This document shows positions 5,981-6,574 of a DNA stretch of 6,574 bases, one piece after another. Below the pieces are notes generated by a model. It was not told the origin of the DNA and did not search any database. It saw only the letters and a program-made list of their open reading frames with translations. Origin of the DNA: Streptococcaceae bacterium (GTDB taxonomy: Bacteria > Bacillota > Bacilli > Lactobacillales > Streptococcaceae). The DNA is taken from positions 1 to 6,574 of the forward strand of contig JAITHN010000015.1 in the NCBI GenBank assembly GCA_031279745.1. The letters are read 5' to 3'. How positions within the stretch are numbered: the first letter of the stretch is position 1; every line of letters begins with the position of its first letter. A program made the translations under genes and the position numbers.

Positions 5981-6010
5981 AGCGGACACACTTTGTAGTG
6001 TCCGCTTTTT
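5981..6010 (+). terminator. Rho-independent terminator downstream of the repeat array
   Basis: AGCGGACAC (5981-5989) pairs perfectly with GTGTCCGCT (5998-6006) across an eight-base loop, and TTTTT ends the structure (6006-6010). The T-tract is only on the plus strand. The only rightward gene upstream is the transpeptidase, so this is its likely terminator, and the array would be copied into a long 3' untranslated region. Confidence 0.85.
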
Positions 6011-6065
6011 CTCAGCTTTATACTCAATCTGCTGGAATAGTAAAATTTCATGCTATTTTTGAAGA

Positions 6066-6134
6066 CAACTCATTTACTATGTAAGTGCAAATACCAACAA
6101 GCAAAATGAGTTGAATAACTCGCACAACTCATTT
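6066..6134. repeat. Three-copy 10-bp inverted element able to form alternative hairpins
   Basis: CAACTCATTT occurs at 6066-6075 and 6125-6134, and its exact complement AAATGAGTTG at 6104-6113. The middle arm can pair with either outer arm, with loops of 28 or 11 bases. On the minus strand the tighter hairpin is followed by TTGCTTGTT, making a weak terminator for a leftward transcript possible. No gene is visible beside it; the rest of 6011-6285 holds nothing I recognise. Confidence 0.6.
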
Positions 6135-6285
6135 AAGCACGATTTGACAATACGTGAAAACACACGATTTGCAATCGCCTTTTTCTTCCGCTTCTCCCAC
6201 TTTTTTCAACCCAGTTGCTCCACCGCAATTTCTGTAAGTTTTATCACAAGTTTTTGAGGAAGTCGTGTATTTTTCGCTGGCGTCC

Positions 6286-6574
6286 CGCATTTTGTGCATA
6301 ATCACCACAAGACTTGTGGCAAGATTGCAACTTTCGCGGTTGCTTATACAGCTAGGTTTTCTCGCTTTCTGCGGTAGCTCCGCATTTTGTGCAGAATCAC
6401 CACAAGACTTGTGGCAAGATTGCAACTTTCGCGGATGCTTGTACTGCTGGGTTTTCGCACGTCTGCGGAAGCTCCGCATTTTGTGCAACACCCCCACAAA
6501 CTTTATGGAAGATGTGCACTTTTCGCGGATGCTTGTACTGCTGGGTTTTCGCACGTCTGCGGAAGCTCCGCATT
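6286..6574 (+). repeat. 94-95-bp palindrome-bearing tandem array, open at right edge
   Basis: CGCATTTTGTGCA anchors at 6286 and 6381, CGCATTTTGTGCA again at 6475 and the start of another at 6569 give periods of 95, 94 and 94. A worn partial copy precedes it from about 6246. Each unit has two palindromes: CCACAAGACTTGTGG (6305-6319, 6400-6414, decayed at 6494-6508) and TGCGGAAGCTCCGCA (6464-6478, 6558-6572; TGCGGTAGCTCCGCA at 6370-6384). A minus-strand open frame of 141 codons (6554-6129) reads the copies in different frames, so it is not a credible protein. Confidence 0.85.

Noticed and set aside
6129..6554. 141-residue minus-strand protein
   Set aside because: The same repeat is read in different frames from copy to copy because the unit is 94-95 bases, giving unrelated peptides. 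No ribosome binding site is seen.

Overview
The window looks like chromosomal DNA of a low-GC Gram-positive bacterium, most likely order Lactobacillales and plausibly near Enterococcaceae. The evidence is the AT-rich coding sequence, Bacillus-type Shine-Dalgarno sites, extended -10 promoters (TGnTATAAT), a LysS of the enterococcal/lactococcal type, and a YkuD L,D-transpeptidase with the size and layout of the Enterococcus faecium enzyme. I cannot name the species from the sequence alone.

There are four intact genes. A divergent promoter region (about 70-175) leads rightward into pssD (177-641). After an unusually long 431-base gap comes pssE (1073-1543). These two are the Alg14-like and Alg13-like halves of a two-part glycosyltransferase for polysaccharide synthesis. 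lysS (3308-1821, minus strand) converges on pssE and ends in a strong hairpin terminator. An L,D-transpeptidase (4006-5430) runs rightward, divergent from lysS, from its own near-consensus promoter. Three of the four products concern the cell surface; lysS is housekeeping and looks like an unrelated neighbour.

The striking content is between the genes. Every gap of more than about 200 bases holds its own degenerate tandem repeats: a 26-bp array and a 60-61-bp array between pssD and pssE; a 34-38-bp array between pssE and lysS; a second copy of the 60-61-bp family upstream of the transpeptidase; a 57-59-bp array in two subtypes between the transpeptidase stop and its probable terminator; and a 94-95-bp palindrome-bearing array running off the right edge. 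The open frames across these arrays change frame from copy to copy and lack ribosome binding sites, so I treat them as non-coding. The 60-61-bp family occurs at two loci 2.6 kb apart and its copy junctions can form hairpins, so it behaves like a dispersed palindromic repeat family.

At the left edge a good minus-strand promoter and Shine-Dalgarno lead into a frame with immediate stop codons, probably the damaged start of a gene leaving the window. I see no rRNA, tRNA, CRISPR array, insertion sequence or prophage gene.
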